Of a DNA stretch of 64,000 bases, positions 17,550 through 28,343 are shown piece by piece. Below the pieces are notes generated by a model. The model saw only the letters and a program-made list of their open reading frames with translations. It was not told where the DNA came from and did no database searches. Source of the stretch: Rhodobacterales bacterium LSUCC0031 (GTDB taxonomy: Bacteria; Pseudomonadota; Alphaproteobacteria; Rhodobacterales; Rhodobacteraceae); the NCBI GenBank assembly GCA_015689735.1, contig WVSP01000003.1:310001-374000 (forward strand), written 5' to 3'. Within the stretch, counting starts at the first letter, position 1; each line of letters begins with the position of its first letter. Both the position numbers and the translations under genes were made by a program.

Positions 17550-17981
17550 TCACGCATCGGGATGGGGCGCGACACCCCGCATGGCCAGTGCCTTGGCGAT
17601 GATTGCCACCATGTCGCGGGCCAAGACCGGATCGTCATAGCGCGCATCCGCGGCGCGCTGCACCCAGATGCGATGGGCATTGCGCAGCTGCGCATCGCTG
17701 CGCTGCGCGGGGTCGAGATGCCGCACGAGTCGCACACGGGTTTGCACCGCATCAAAGCGCGCGATTGGGCGCGCCATCAATTCCGCTACGGCCAAATCGA
17801 CCGGATCGGCGACAATGGGCGCAGGCGCGGCACGGCCGCCACCCATGGCAAAGAACATGAGCACCACCGCCAAAGCGATGACGGCCAAAATGGCAAATAC
17901 TGCCTGTGTCGCCACCGCGCCGCTTTGGCAGGCGGCAAAACAGCGGGCGCGCGTGAAAATCTGTGATCTGGTCAAAGACAT
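17550..17981 (-). CDS. Hypothetical single-pass membrane protein
   Basis: The product is 143 residues, with one strong membrane helix (about residues 24-46, VATQAVFAILAVIALAVVLMFFAM) and a helical cytosolic or periplasmic tail rich in Arg and Ala. It is divergent from dnaG and convergent with soxG. I do not recognise a family. The clean single helix and correct codon bias argue that it is real. Confidence 0.65.
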   Translation of the reverse strand: MSLTRSQIFTRARCFAACQSGAVATQAVFAILAVIALAVVLMFFAMGGGRAAPAPIVADPVDLAVAELMARPIARFDAVQTRVRLVRHLDPAQRSDAQLRNAHRIWVQRAADARYDDPVLARDMVAIIAKALAMRGVAPHPDA

Positions 17982-18106
17982 AGGCGAGGGATGCCAGAAA
18001 ACTGCGGCAAGATTGGGACGAAACCACGAAAGCTTGGCGAATTCATCCCCAGCATTTCGCTCAGGGCGGACTGGACAGCGCGCTTGTGCCTCCCGATATT
18101 GATATT

Positions 18107-20062
18107 ATGAGTCTGCCCCCCGGTTTCCTCGATGAACTGCGCAACCGCATCTCGATCACCCAGGTGGTCGGGCGCAAAGTGATCTGGGACAACCGCAAAT
18201 CTAATCAGGCCAAAGGCGACATGTGGGCGCCCTGCCCTTTCCATCAGGAAAAATCGGCATCCTTCCATGTCGATGACCGAAAAGGGTTCTATTACTGCTT
18301 CGGCTGCCACGCCAAGGGCGACGCAATTTCCTTTGTGCAAAACACCGAGAATATGGGCTTCATGGAGGCGATCGCGCTCTTGGCGCGCGAGGCAGGCATG
18401 CAAATGCCCGAACGCGACCCGGAAGCGGCCAAACAGGCCGATCAGGCCCAACGCCTTGCCGCCGCGACCGAGGCTGCTGTGGGCTTTTTCAGGCTCCAGC
18501 TTCAGACCGCCGCAGCGGCGCCGGCGCGCGCCTATCTTGAAAAGCGCGGTTTGGATGCAGCCACCATCGCGCGTTTCGAGATCGGCTTTGCCCCACCGGC
18601 CCGCCAAGCGGCCTTTGGCGCGCTGACGGGCAAGGGGATCGCCGAAGACGACCTGATCACAGCCGGGATTGCTAGCCGCCCCGATGATGGTGGCGCGCCT
18701 TATGATGCGTTTCGCGATCGGATCATGTTTCCCATCCGCGACGCGCGTGGGCGCTGCATCGGTTTTGGCGGGCGCGCCATGGCCGCCGATGCGCGCGCCA
18801 AGTACCTCAATTCCCGCGAGACGCCGCTCTTTGACAAGGGACGCGCGCTATATAACCACGGCCCAGCGCGCGAAGCGGCAGGCAAGAGCCAGCGCTTGAT
18901 TGTGGCCGAAGGCTACATGGATGTCATCGCACTGGTCAAAGCGGGCTTTGAGGCGGCCGTCGCCCCGCTTGGCACCGCCGTGACCGAGGATCAGCTGCGC
19001 CTGATGTGGCGCATGGCCGATGAGCCGATCATCGCGCTCGATGGCGACAAGGCCGGTATCCGCGCGGCGATGCGCCTGGTCGATCTGGCGCTGCCGATGC
19101 TAGCACCGGGCAAAAGCCTTCGGTTTTGTATCCTGCCGGAGGGGCAAGATCCTGACGACCTGTTAAAGGCACGCGGGACAGAGGCGATGCAATCGCTGCT
19201 TGATGGGGCCGAACCCTTGGTGCGCATGCTGTGGCGGCGCGAGACCGAGGGGCAGATCTTTGACAGCCCCGAACGGCGTGCGGCCCTCGATCAACGCCTG
19301 CGTGCCTGCATCGGACGCATCCCCGACCAAGGCTTGCGCCGCCACTATGGCGAGGCTTTGGCCGATCTGCGCCGGGCGCTCTTTCGCCCACCCCAGCAAG
19401 GGCAAGGGCAAGGGTCGCGCCAAGGTCGCCGCGCATGGCAATCGCGCGGCTTTGCAGAGGCACCGACACCCTTGGCCGAAACGCGCAACTCGGCCCTCGG
19501 CTCAGGGGCGCTTGGGGCCGACGATCTGCGTGTGACGCTGATCTTGGCCACGCTGTGCCGCTATCCCGCGCTGATTGCAGCCTTCGAGGACGATCTAGCG
19601 CGGCTTGCGCCCTCCAGCCCCGCCTATGGCGCGCTCATCGACCTGTTGTTGTCAACGCGTGCAACCGACGCCGATGGGATCGCCGCCGAATGTGCGCAGA
19701 CCGGCCTTGGTGATATTCATGCGAATTTGAACACGATGCCACATCTTCGGATCACACCGATTCTGAGCGGTCCAGCCGAGCCGGAAAAAGCGCGGCTCTG
19801 CCTGACCGAAGAATTCGCGAAATACCACGCCAGCCGCGCGCTGGCCGCCGAGATGGCCGAGGCGCTTGAAGATCTTGAAAAGTTGCCCGAAGGTGATTCG
19901 CGCCTTGTGCGCAGGCTTAATCACGCCGTACAGACACGGCACCGTGCCGGACGCGGCACGACCGCTCATGCCAATGGGACAGTCAATGAAGACACAGCCG
20001 CATTGTCCAAAGGCTTGCAAGCCTTGATAGAGGCGCGCGTCTGGGAGAAGAAAAGCCGCTGA
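18107..20062 (+). CDS. dnaG: DNA primase
   Basis: The product is 651 residues. The CHC2 zinc finger has Cys43, His46, Cys64 and Cys67; the Toprim core shows [11 protein letters not shown] and ALDGDKAG; the C-terminal helical domain binds DnaB helicase. It makes RNA primers at the replication fork. I prefer ATG 18107 ([11 protein letters not shown], the family start) over the in-frame GTG 18086. A low-complexity linker rich in Gln/Gly/Arg (around 19395-19445) separates catalytic and helicase-binding parts. rpoD follows 109 nt downstream, the usual dnaG-rpoD pairing. Confidence 0.97.
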   Translation: MSLPPGFLDELRNRISITQVVGRKVIWDNRKSNQAKGDMWAPCPFHQEKSASFHVDDRKGFYYCFGCHAKGDAISFVQNTENMGFMEAIALLAREAGMQMPERDPEAAKQADQAQRLAAATEAAVGFFRLQLQTAAAAPARAYLEKRGLDAATIARFEIGFAPPARQAAFGALTGKGIAEDDLITAGIASRPDDGGAPYDAFRDRIMFPIRDARGRCIGFGGRAMAADARAKYLNSRETPLFDKGRALYNHGPAREAAGKSQRLIVAEGYMDVIALVKAGFEAAVAPLGTAVTEDQLRLMWRMADEPIIALDGDKAGIRAAMRLVDLALPMLAPGKSLRFCILPEGQDPDDLLKARGTEAMQSLLDGAEPLVRMLWRRETEGQIFDSPERRAALDQRLRACIGRIPDQGLRRHYGEALADLRRALFRPPQQGQGQGSRQGRRAWQSRGFAEAPTPLAETRNSALGSGALGADDLRVTLILATLCRYPALIAAFEDDLARLAPSSPAYGALIDLLLSTRATDADGIAAECAQTGLGDIHANLNTMPHLRITPILSGPAEPEKARLCLTEEFAKYHASRALAAEMAEALEDLEKLPEGDSRLVRRLNHAVQTRHRAGRGTTAHANGTVNEDTAALSKGLQALIEARVWEKKSR

Positions 20063-20069
20063 TCCACCT

Positions 20070-20090
20070 ATGCGAATCAGTGATTCGCAT
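20070..20090. promoter_or_regulatory. Perfect 21-bp palindrome with two GANTC sites, upstream of rpoD
   Basis: Arm ATGCGAATCA (20070-20079), centre G, and its exact complement (20081-20090) lie between dnaG and rpoD. Each arm holds a GANTC site (20074-20078 GAATC and 20082-20086 GATTC), the target of the cell-cycle methylase CcrM in alphaproteobacteria. It could be a dimer-binding operator for rpoD or a terminator of dnaG; there is no T-tract. Confidence 0.55.
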
Positions 20091-20171
20091 TACATAACTT
20101 GCAGTAGCAAAGAATTGGCTGTCGCAAAGGCTGCCGTTTTGCCGCCACACGACGCCGAAGGACACCCGCCC

Positions 20172-22172
<2,001 letters not shown>

Positions 22173-22223
22173 GGTGGGCATTTTGCCCACCACAGCACAG
22201 CGCGGTGGGCGGGATTGCCCACC
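22173..22223. repeat. Two GGTGGGC/GCCCACC hairpins after rpoD
   Basis: Hairpin one: arms GGTGGGC (22173-22179) and GCCCACC (22185-22191) with loop ATTTT, starting inside the rpoD stop codon. Hairpin two: the same arms at 22204-22210 and 22217-22223 with loop GGGATT. The identical arms but different loops suggest a short interspersed palindrome family that may also end rpoD transcripts. Confidence 0.6.
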
Positions 22224-22238
22224 CGCAGGGAAAAGATA

Positions 22239-22460
22239 GTGCGCCGCCTTCTCGATGCTCTGCCGCTTTGGATGCTGGTTGTGGCTTGCCTCACGCTTGG
22301 CCTCGCCCCCTTTACCCCCGAGCCGCATATCTGGGAAAAGCTCAAGATGCTGGCGGCGGGGGAACTGGTGCGGCCGCTCGACATCTTCGACCTACTCCTG
22401 CACGGGCTGCCGTGGCTATTGCTGATCGCCAAGCTGAGCATCGGCCGCCGTGCTGTGTAG
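22239..22460 (+). CDS. Small two-helix membrane protein
   Basis: The product is 73 residues, with two membrane helices (WMLVVACLTLGLAPF and IFDLLLHGLPWLLLIAKL) joined by TPEPHIWEKLKMLAAGELVRP. Similar small Rhodobacterales proteins are often labelled RND transporter in databases, but this one is far too small to be a pump, and its role is unknown. I chose GTG 22239, which has AGGGA upstream; TTG 22215 is in frame but lies inside a hairpin. Its stop codon lies inside the shared terminator with meaB. Confidence 0.7.
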   Translation: MRRLLDALPLWMLVVACLTLGLAPFTPEPHIWEKLKMLAAGELVRPLDIFDLLLHGLPWLLLIAKLSIGRRAV

Positions 22461-22477
22461 GGCGCACCCTACCTTTT
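22457..22477. terminator. Bidirectional terminator sharing both stop codons
   Basis: Arms GTAGGG (22457-22462) and CCCTAC (22467-22472) enclose CGCA and are followed by CTTTT. The plus-strand gene stops with TAG at 22458-22460 and meaB stops with TAG at 22469-22471 on the other strand, so one palindrome supplies stop codons and a terminator to both convergent genes. Confidence 0.65.
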
Positions 22478-23461
22478 CAACCGATCCAGCATCTCGGCCG
22501 CCGCCGCGTCTGGGGTCATCTCACCTGCGGCCACCTGTGCGGCCATCTCGGCCATCGCCGCCTTGACCGCCGGATCGGCGCGTAGCCGCGCCAAAAGCCC
22601 CTCGCGCACCTCTTGGTCGAACCAATGCGCGGCCTGTTCGGCGCGGCGGCGGTCCCACCAACCCTGATCCTTGCGCCAGCGCGCCAAGGCCTGCATCTCA
22701 ACCCAAGCCTGCGCAATCCCGTCGCCTGTCACGGCCGAAACCGGCAGCGCCTTGGGAAAACCCTCGGGGTCTTGCGGGCGTTTTCGCAACAAGCGCAGCG
22801 CGCCTGCATAATCGGCGACGGTCCGCGTCGCGGCCGCTTTCAGATCGCCATCGGCCTTGTTCACAAGGATCAGATCGGCCATTTCCATGATCCCGCGCTT
22901 GACGCCCTGCAACTCGTCCCCGCCAGCGGGTGCCAGAAGCAGCACGAACAGATCGCAGATCTCGGCCACCATCGTCTCGGATTGGCCGACGCCCACCGTC
23001 TCGATCAGCACCACGTCGAACCCCGCCGCCTCGCACAAGGCCACAGCCTCGCGCGTGCGGCGCGCGACGCCACCCAAATGGCTGGAGGACGGCGAGGGGC
23101 GGATAAAGGCCGCGGCTTCGCGGCTGAGCAGTTCCATCCGCGTCTTGTCACCCAAGATCGAGCCGCCCGACCGCGCCGAGGAGGGATCAACCGCCAGCAC
23201 CGCGACCCTAAGGCCCGCGCCAACCAGCGCCATGCCGAACGCCTCGATGAAGGTGGATTTGCCAACCCCCGGTGTGCCCGACAACCCGATGCGCAACGCT
23301 TGGCGGTCATGGCCGCGCAAGGCCTCGATCAGGGCGGTGGCCTGTGTACGGTGGTCAGCCCGCGTACTTTCGACCAGCGTGACCGCGCGCGCCAAGGCCC
23401 GGCGTTCGCCCGCCAAGATGCGGGGGGCCAAATCGTCGCCATCGTCTCGCTGTGCCGTCAT
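22469..23461 (-). CDS. meaB: Methylmalonyl-CoA mutase-associated GTPase MeaB
   Basis: The product is 330 residues, a G3E-family P-loop GTPase. Walker A is GTPGVGKST (near residues 61-69), followed by [27 protein letters not shown] and the NKAD base-recognition motif. MeaB guards acyl-CoA mutases by gating adenosylcobalamin loading and removing damaged cofactor. The partner in this window is likely ethylmalonyl-CoA mutase at the right edge. It is divergent from hrpB; no mutase gene is adjacent, as is common in this order. Confidence 0.94.
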   Translation of the reverse strand: MTAQRDDGDDLAPRILAGERRALARAVTLVESTRADHRTQATALIEALRGHDRQALRIGLSGTPGVGKSTFIEAFGMALVGAGLRVAVLAVDPSSARSGGSILGDKTRMELLSREAAAFIRPSPSSSHLGGVARRTREAVALCEAAGFDVVLIETVGVGQSETMVAEICDLFVLLLAPAGGDELQGVKRGIMEMADLILVNKADGDLKAAATRTVADYAGALRLLRKRPQDPEGFPKALPVSAVTGDGIAQAWVEMQALARWRKDQGWWDRRRAEQAAHWFDQEVREGLLARLRADPAVKAAMAEMAAQVAAGEMTPDAAAAEMLDRLKR

Positions 23462-23612
23462 GGCGTGGCCGCCCTTTCCTGCCCGATCACGCTATCTGCC
23501 CCCGCAAGGCGCGGCCTGTCCAGTACAAGCGGCAGGCTTTGGTGTTGACGCTTGCACCAAGGCTGGCCCATCTGGCCGTGAATCAGTGCAGCAAACGGGA
23601 CCCCGACGCATC

Positions 23613-26021
23613 TTGGCCCTGCCCATCGACGATATCTTGCCTGCGCTTTGCGCGGCCTTGGCGGCCGATGGGCGCGCAGTGCTGCAAGCGCCCCCCGGCG
23701 CGGGCAAGACGACAGGCGTGCCGCTGGCGCTGTTGGGCCAGGTCAATGGCCGCATCGTGATGCTGGAGCCGCGGCGCTTGGCTGCGCGCGCCGCCGCCGA
23801 GCGGATGGCCGAGATGCTGGGCGAACCCGTGGGCCAAACCGTGGGCTACCGCATCCGCGGCGAAAGCGTCGTTGGCCCCGCCACGCGGATCGAGGTGGTG
23901 ACCGAGGGCATCCTGACGCGGATGCTGCAAGATGCGCCCGATCTGCCCGGTGTGGGCTGTGTGATCTTTGACGAGTTTCACGAACGCTCGCTCAATGCCG
24001 ATCTGGGCCTTGCGCTGGCATGGGAGGTGCGCGGCGCATTGCGCCCCGATCTCGCCATCGTGGTGATGTCGGCGACGCTCGATGCCGCCCCTGCCGCCGC
24101 GATGCTGGGCGATGCGCCGCTTTTGACATCGGAGGGGCGCGCCTATCCGGTCGAGACCCGCCACCTCGACGCGCCCCCGCCCAAGGAGAGGCGGCTCGAG
24201 GATGGGGTGGCCGATCTGGTCTTGCGCGCGCTGTCGGAGGCACCGGGAGGGTGTCTGGTATTCCTGCCCGGCGAGGGGGAAATTCGCCGGGTGGCCACCC
24301 GACTGGCGGGCCGGTTGCCCGCCGATGTGGCCTTGCACATGCTTTACGGCGCGATGCCCTTTGCCGATCAGCGCGCGGCGATCGCGCCCGCTGCCACCGG
24401 GCGCAAGCTGGTGTTGGCGACCGCCATCGCCGAGACCTCGCTCACCATTCAGGATGTGCGCATCGTCGTCGATGCGGGCCGCGCGCGGCGGGCGCGATTC
24501 GACACGGGATCGGGCATGTCGCGGCTGGTGACCGAACCCGTCAGCCGGGCCGAGGCCGATCAGCGACGCGGGCGCGCAGGCCGGGTCGCCCCAGGCATCT
24601 GCTACCGGATGTGGACCAAGGGGGCCGAGGGCGCGCTGCCCGCCTTTCCCCCACCCGAGATCGCGGCGGCCGATCTGGCAGGCTTGGCGCTGGAACTCGC
24701 CCTTTGGGGCGGGGCCGATGGATTGGCCTTTCTCACGCCGCCACCCGAGGGTGCGCTGGCCGAGGCGCGCGGGGTTCTGTGCGATCTCGGCGCCTTGGAC
24801 GGTTTGGGCCGGATCACCGACCATGGCCGGGCGCTCGCGCGCCTGCCCTTGCATCCAAGGCTGGCGCACCTGGTGCTGCGCGGTGGGGGTGGCGCGGCGC
24901 GCGTGGCCGCGCTTCTTGCCGCACGCGATCCCCTGCGCGACCGCGGCACCGATCTGGCCTTGCGCTTGCGCGCGTTGGACGATCCGGGCGGGATGGCGGC
25001 CGATCGGGGCGCTGTCGCGCAAATCCGGGACGAGGCAAAGCGTCTCAAGCGGTACGAGGGCGGCGGTGCCTTGAGCCTTGGGGCGCAGGCGGCGCTGGCC
25101 TATCCCGACCGGGTTGGCCTGCGCCGCGCAGGGGATGCGCCGCGCTATGTGCTGTCGGGCGGCAAGGGGGCCGTCATGCCCGAGGGCGACGCCTTGGCCG
25201 CTCAGCGCCTGATCGTGGCCACTGATCTGGATGGCGACCCGCGCGAGGCGCGCATCCGTCAGGCCGTTGCCTTGACCGAGGCGGAGTTGCGCGCCGTTCA
25301 CGGCGATCGCATCGCGTGGCGCAGCCAGTGTGCATGGTCCAAGCGCCTCCGCCGGGTCGAAGCACGGCGGCAGGAATGTTTCGGCGCGCTGGTCCTCGAT
25401 GACCGCGCATGGGCCGAGGCTCCGGCTGAGGCGGTGCTGGCGGCCCTTCTCGAGGGCATCCGCGATCTGGGGATCGACGCCTTGGGCTGGAGCGCGCGGT
25501 CGCGGCTTTTGCGCGCGCGGATTGCGGTCGCGGGTGTGGTCGATGTCGACGACGGCGCGCTGCTCGACGGATTGGAGGATTGGGCCGCGCCCTATTTGGC
25601 GGGCGCGCGCACTGCTGCCGACCTGGGCCGTTTCGATCCGCATGACGCGCTGATCGGCTGGCTTGGCCATGCTGCCATGCAAGAGGTTGACCGCCTCGCC
25701 CCGGCTGCATGGCATAGCCCGCTTGGTCGTGCGATCCCCATCGATTATGCAGGGGATGTGCCGCAGGTCGCGTTGCGCTTGCAGGAGGTGTTCGGGACCA
25801 CAACCCATCCTTGTGTCGGGCCTGACCGCGTCGCGCTGAAAATGGTGCTCTTGTCGCCTGCCGGTCGCCCTGTGCAGGTGACGACCGATTTGCCGGGCTT
25901 CTGGGCGGGGAGTTACGCCGACGTGCGCAAGGAGATGCGCGCGCGCTACCCCCGTCATCCGTGGCCCGAAGACCCACGCGCGGCCGATCCGACCTTGCGG
26001 GCAAAGCCGCGCGGCGGATAG
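23613..26021 (+). CDS. hrpB: ATP-dependent helicase HrpB
   Basis: The product is about 802 residues, a DEAH-box helicase. Walker A reads APPGAGKTT (near residue 24), followed by DEFHER (DEXH), SATLD (motif III), AETSLTI and QRRGRAGR (motif VI), then the HrpB-type C-terminal region ending near DVRKEMRARYPRHPWPEDP. The biological role of bacterial HrpB is poorly defined, probably RNA-related. The best start is TTG 23613, which fits the family N-terminus; GTG 23586 is also possible. Neither has a clear ribosome-binding site. A repeat element with two hairpins follows its stop. Confidence 0.93.
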   Translation: MALPIDDILPALCAALAADGRAVLQAPPGAGKTTGVPLALLGQVNGRIVMLEPRRLAARAAAERMAEMLGEPVGQTVGYRIRGESVVGPATRIEVVTEGILTRMLQDAPDLPGVGCVIFDEFHERSLNADLGLALAWEVRGALRPDLAIVVMSATLDAAPAAAMLGDAPLLTSEGRAYPVETRHLDAPPPKERRLEDGVADLVLRALSEAPGGCLVFLPGEGEIRRVATRLAGRLPADVALHMLYGAMPFADQRAAIAPAATGRKLVLATAIAETSLTIQDVRIVVDAGRARRARFDTGSGMSRLVTEPVSRAEADQRRGRAGRVAPGICYRMWTKGAEGALPAFPPPEIAAADLAGLALELALWGGADGLAFLTPPPEGALAEARGVLCDLGALDGLGRITDHGRALARLPLHPRLAHLVLRGGGGAARVAALLAARDPLRDRGTDLALRLRALDDPGGMAADRGAVAQIRDEAKRLKRYEGGGALSLGAQAALAYPDRVGLRRAGDAPRYVLSGGKGAVMPEGDALAAQRLIVATDLDGDPREARIRQAVALTEAELRAVHGDRIAWRSQCAWSKRLRRVEARRQECFGALVLDDRAWAEAPAEAVLAALLEGIRDLGIDALGWSARSRLLRARIAVAGVVDVDDGALLDGLEDWAAPYLAGARTAADLGRFDPHDALIGWLGHAAMQEVDRLAPAAWHSPLGRAIPIDYAGDVPQVALRLQEVFGTTTHPCVGPDRVALKMVLLSPAGRPVQVTTDLPGFWAGSYADVRKEMRARYPRHPWPEDPRAADPTLRAKPRGG

Positions 26022-26029
26022 GCAGGCAT

Positions 26030-26086
26030 GGGGGCGCTGCCCCCGCCCGTTCCGGGCTCCCCCGGGATATTTTTAAAACGAAGAAG
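26030..26086 (+). repeat. Dispersed double-hairpin element, copy A
   Basis: Hairpin one: GGGGGC/GCCCCC with loop GCT (26030-26044). Hairpin two: GCCCG/CGGGC with a 3-nt loop (26045-26057). Then C5, the core GGGATATTTTT and AAAACGAAGAAG. It lies just after hrpB and just before the selD fusion, and its last AAGGA may serve as that gene's ribosome-binding site. Other copies: 34043-34104, 53185-53249 and, on the minus strand, 48867-48934. Confidence 0.7.
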
Positions 26087-26094
26087 GACAAGAC

Positions 26095-28227
26095 ATGCAG
26101 GACGGGTCGGTTCCCATCGTCAAGGAGCTGGTGCTGGTGGGCGGCGGGCATGCCCATGCGCTGGTCTTGAAGCGATGGGGAATGAGGCCCGTACCGGGGG
26201 CGCGGCTGACACTGATCAACCCCGGCCCCAGCGCGCCCTATACCGGCATGCTGCCTGGCCATATCGCCGGGCATTACGGGCGGGATGCGCTGGAGATCGA
26301 TCTTGTACGGCTGGCGCGGTTTGCAGGCGCGCGGCTGATCTTGGGGGCCGTGGACGCGATCGACCCGATGGCGCAGCGGGTCAGCGTGCCGGGGCGCGCG
26401 CCGATCGCCTATGACCTGTTGTCCATCGATATCGGGATCACCAGCGACATGGCCGATCTGCCGGGTTTCGCTGCGCATGGGGTGGCGGCCAAGCCCCTTG
26501 GGCCTTTTGCTGATCGCTGGGCGGCCTTTTGCACAGGCGATGGTCCGGCGCGGATCGCGGTGATCGGGGGAGGCATTGCAGGGGTGGAGCTGGCGTTGGC
26601 GTGCGCACATCGGATGCGCGCCTTGAGCCGACCAGCCGAGATCACCGTGATCGACCGTGGCGCAATCCTCGGGCGCTGGTCGGGTCGCAAAGGGGCGCTG
26701 GCTGCGATGGCCGCCTTTGGGGTCGGCTGTGTCACCGGGAGGGAAACGATCGCCATCACCGCTGACGCCGTCCATTTGGAGGATGGGCGGCAGATCGTCT
26801 CGGATTTCACGATCGGGGCAGCGGGCGCCATACCGCATGGCTGGCTTGGGCGATGCGGCATGGCGATGGAAGCAGGCTACATGGTGGTCGATGACCAGCT
26901 CAGATCGGTCAGCCACCCGAACATCTACGGCGCGGGCGATTGTGTGCATCTCTCGGCCAGCCCGCGGCCCAAGGCGGGTGTCTTTGCCGTGCGTGCGGCA
27001 CCTGTGCTGGCGTGGAACCTGCGCGCCGATCTGACGGGCGCCCAGCGCCGCCGCTTTCATCCGCAACGCGATTTCCTCAAGCTGATGTCGCTGGGCGGCA
27101 AGGAGGCCTTGGCCGAGAAGGCGGGATGGACATGGGCAAGCCCCGCCATGTGGTACTGGAAGGACCGCATCGACCGCCGTTTCATGGACAAGCTGCACGA
27201 TTTGCCCAAGATGGCGCAGCCTGCCGCGCCACGTGGTGCTGCGCGCGGCGTTGTGCAAGAGATGGCCGGCCCTGCCCCCTGTGGCGGGTGCGGGGCCAAG
27301 CTGGGCGCCGGAGCGCTGACGGGCATCTTGGGCGGCAAGCCCGGCGATGACGCGGCGGTGTTGGTGACGGGGGGCGCGGGCCAGGTGATCTCGACCGACC
27401 ACCTGCGCGCCTTCGCGCTTGACCCCGTGCTGGTTGCCCGCGCCGCCGCGATCCATGCGCTGGGCGATATCTGGGCGATGGGGGCCACACCGCAAGCCGC
27501 GGTTGCAAGCGTGATCTTGCCGCGGATGGCAGCGCGGTTGCAGGGCGCGTGGCTTGACGAGGTGATGACCGCCGCGCGCGGCACATTCGAAGCCGCAGGG
27601 GCCGAAATCGTCGGCGGTCACTCCACCATGGGCGCGGAGTTGACATTGGGCTTTACCGTCACCGGGCTGTTGTCGGGGCGGGCCATTACCTTGGCCGGGG
27701 CAAAGCCCGACGATGCGTTGATCCTGACTCGGGCGATCGGCACAGGCGTGGTGCTTGCCGCCGAGATGCAGCTGCGCGCCAAGGGGGCCGAGGTCGCAGC
27801 CTGTTGGGCGCAGATGACAACGCCGCAAGGCGATGCCGCCGCGATCCTTGCGCCCCATGCTCATGCCATGACGGATGTGACCGGGTTCGGACTGGCCGGG
27901 CATCTGGGCAATATCTGCGCGGCCTCCGGCGTGGGCGCAGCGGTCGATCTTGCGCGCCTGCCGCTGTTGCCCGGTGCCTTGCGGCTGTCGGAGATCGGGA
28001 TCCGCTCGACGCTTTGGGCGCAGAACCGGCTGGCGCTGGCGAGCCTGGTCGCGCTGGAGGAGACACCGCTTGCGGCGCTGATCTTCGATCCGCAAACGGC
28101 CGGGGGGTTGCTGGCGGCGGTTCCATCGGATCGGGGTGATGATCTTGTCAGGCAACTGCGCGCGGCTGGCCATGATGCGGCGCTGATCGGGAAGGTCACC
28201 GCCACATCGGATATGGTCTTTGCCTGA
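26095..28227 (+). CDS. selD: Fused NDH-2-like oxidoreductase / selenide, water dikinase
   Basis: The product is 710 residues. The N-terminal part (about 1-370) is a pyridine nucleotide-disulfide oxidoreductase of the NDH-2 type, with an FAD motif LVLVGGGHAHAL and a second dinucleotide motif IAVIGGGIAGVE. The C-terminal part (about 390-710) is SelD: CGGCGAKLG holds catalytic Cys399 and Lys402, matching Cys17 and Lys20 of E. coli SelD, and ATP-binding motifs follow. SelD makes selenophosphate from selenide and ATP; the fused domain may help supply reduced selenium. Such fusions are known in Proteobacteria. No selA or selB is near; an orphan molybdenum hydroxylase follows 116 nt downstream. Confidence 0.9.
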   Translation: MQDGSVPIVKELVLVGGGHAHALVLKRWGMRPVPGARLTLINPGPSAPYTGMLPGHIAGHYGRDALEIDLVRLARFAGARLILGAVDAIDPMAQRVSVPGRAPIAYDLLSIDIGITSDMADLPGFAAHGVAAKPLGPFADRWAAFCTGDGPARIAVIGGGIAGVELALACAHRMRALSRPAEITVIDRGAILGRWSGRKGALAAMAAFGVGCVTGRETIAITADAVHLEDGRQIVSDFTIGAAGAIPHGWLGRCGMAMEAGYMVVDDQLRSVSHPNIYGAGDCVHLSASPRPKAGVFAVRAAPVLAWNLRADLTGAQRRRFHPQRDFLKLMSLGGKEALAEKAGWTWASPAMWYWKDRIDRRFMDKLHDLPKMAQPAAPRGAARGVVQEMAGPAPCGGCGAKLGAGALTGILGGKPGDDAAVLVTGGAGQVISTDHLRAFALDPVLVARAAAIHALGDIWAMGATPQAAVASVILPRMAARLQGAWLDEVMTAARGTFEAAGAEIVGGHSTMGAELTLGFTVTGLLSGRAITLAGAKPDDALILTRAIGTGVVLAAEMQLRAKGAEVAACWAQMTTPQGDAAAILAPHAHAMTDVTGFGLAGHLGNICAASGVGAAVDLARLPLLPGALRLSEIGIRSTLWAQNRLALASLVALEETPLAALIFDPQTAGGLLAAVPSDRGDDLVRQLRAAGHDAALIGKVTATSDMVFA

Positions 28228-28343
28228 CGGGATCACATCGGGCCTGAGGGAAAATCGGTCCCGCGGACTGGACAGTGCCGCCCTGACCCTTACTGTCTGA
28301 CCGCGTGGACGACCGAACGACTGAACGACCAAGGAGCAAGACG

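Noticed and set aside
27280-27300. Selenocysteine (in-frame UGA) in the SelD domain
   Set aside because: The catalytic position (residue 399) is a TGC Cys codon, and no in-frame TGA occurs before the stop at 28225-28227.
25174-28332. A 1052-residue open frame on the minus strand opposite hrpB and selD
   Set aside because: It lies wholly antisense to two well-supported genes, has no domain motifs, and is rich in Arg, Gly and Pro; long antisense frames are expected at this GC content.
28228-28343. tRNA or other RNA gene between selD and the molybdenum hydroxylase
   Set aside because: No cloverleaf or TTCGAAT-like T-arm can be drawn; the stretch only shows short GAC-rich repeats near 28311-28330.
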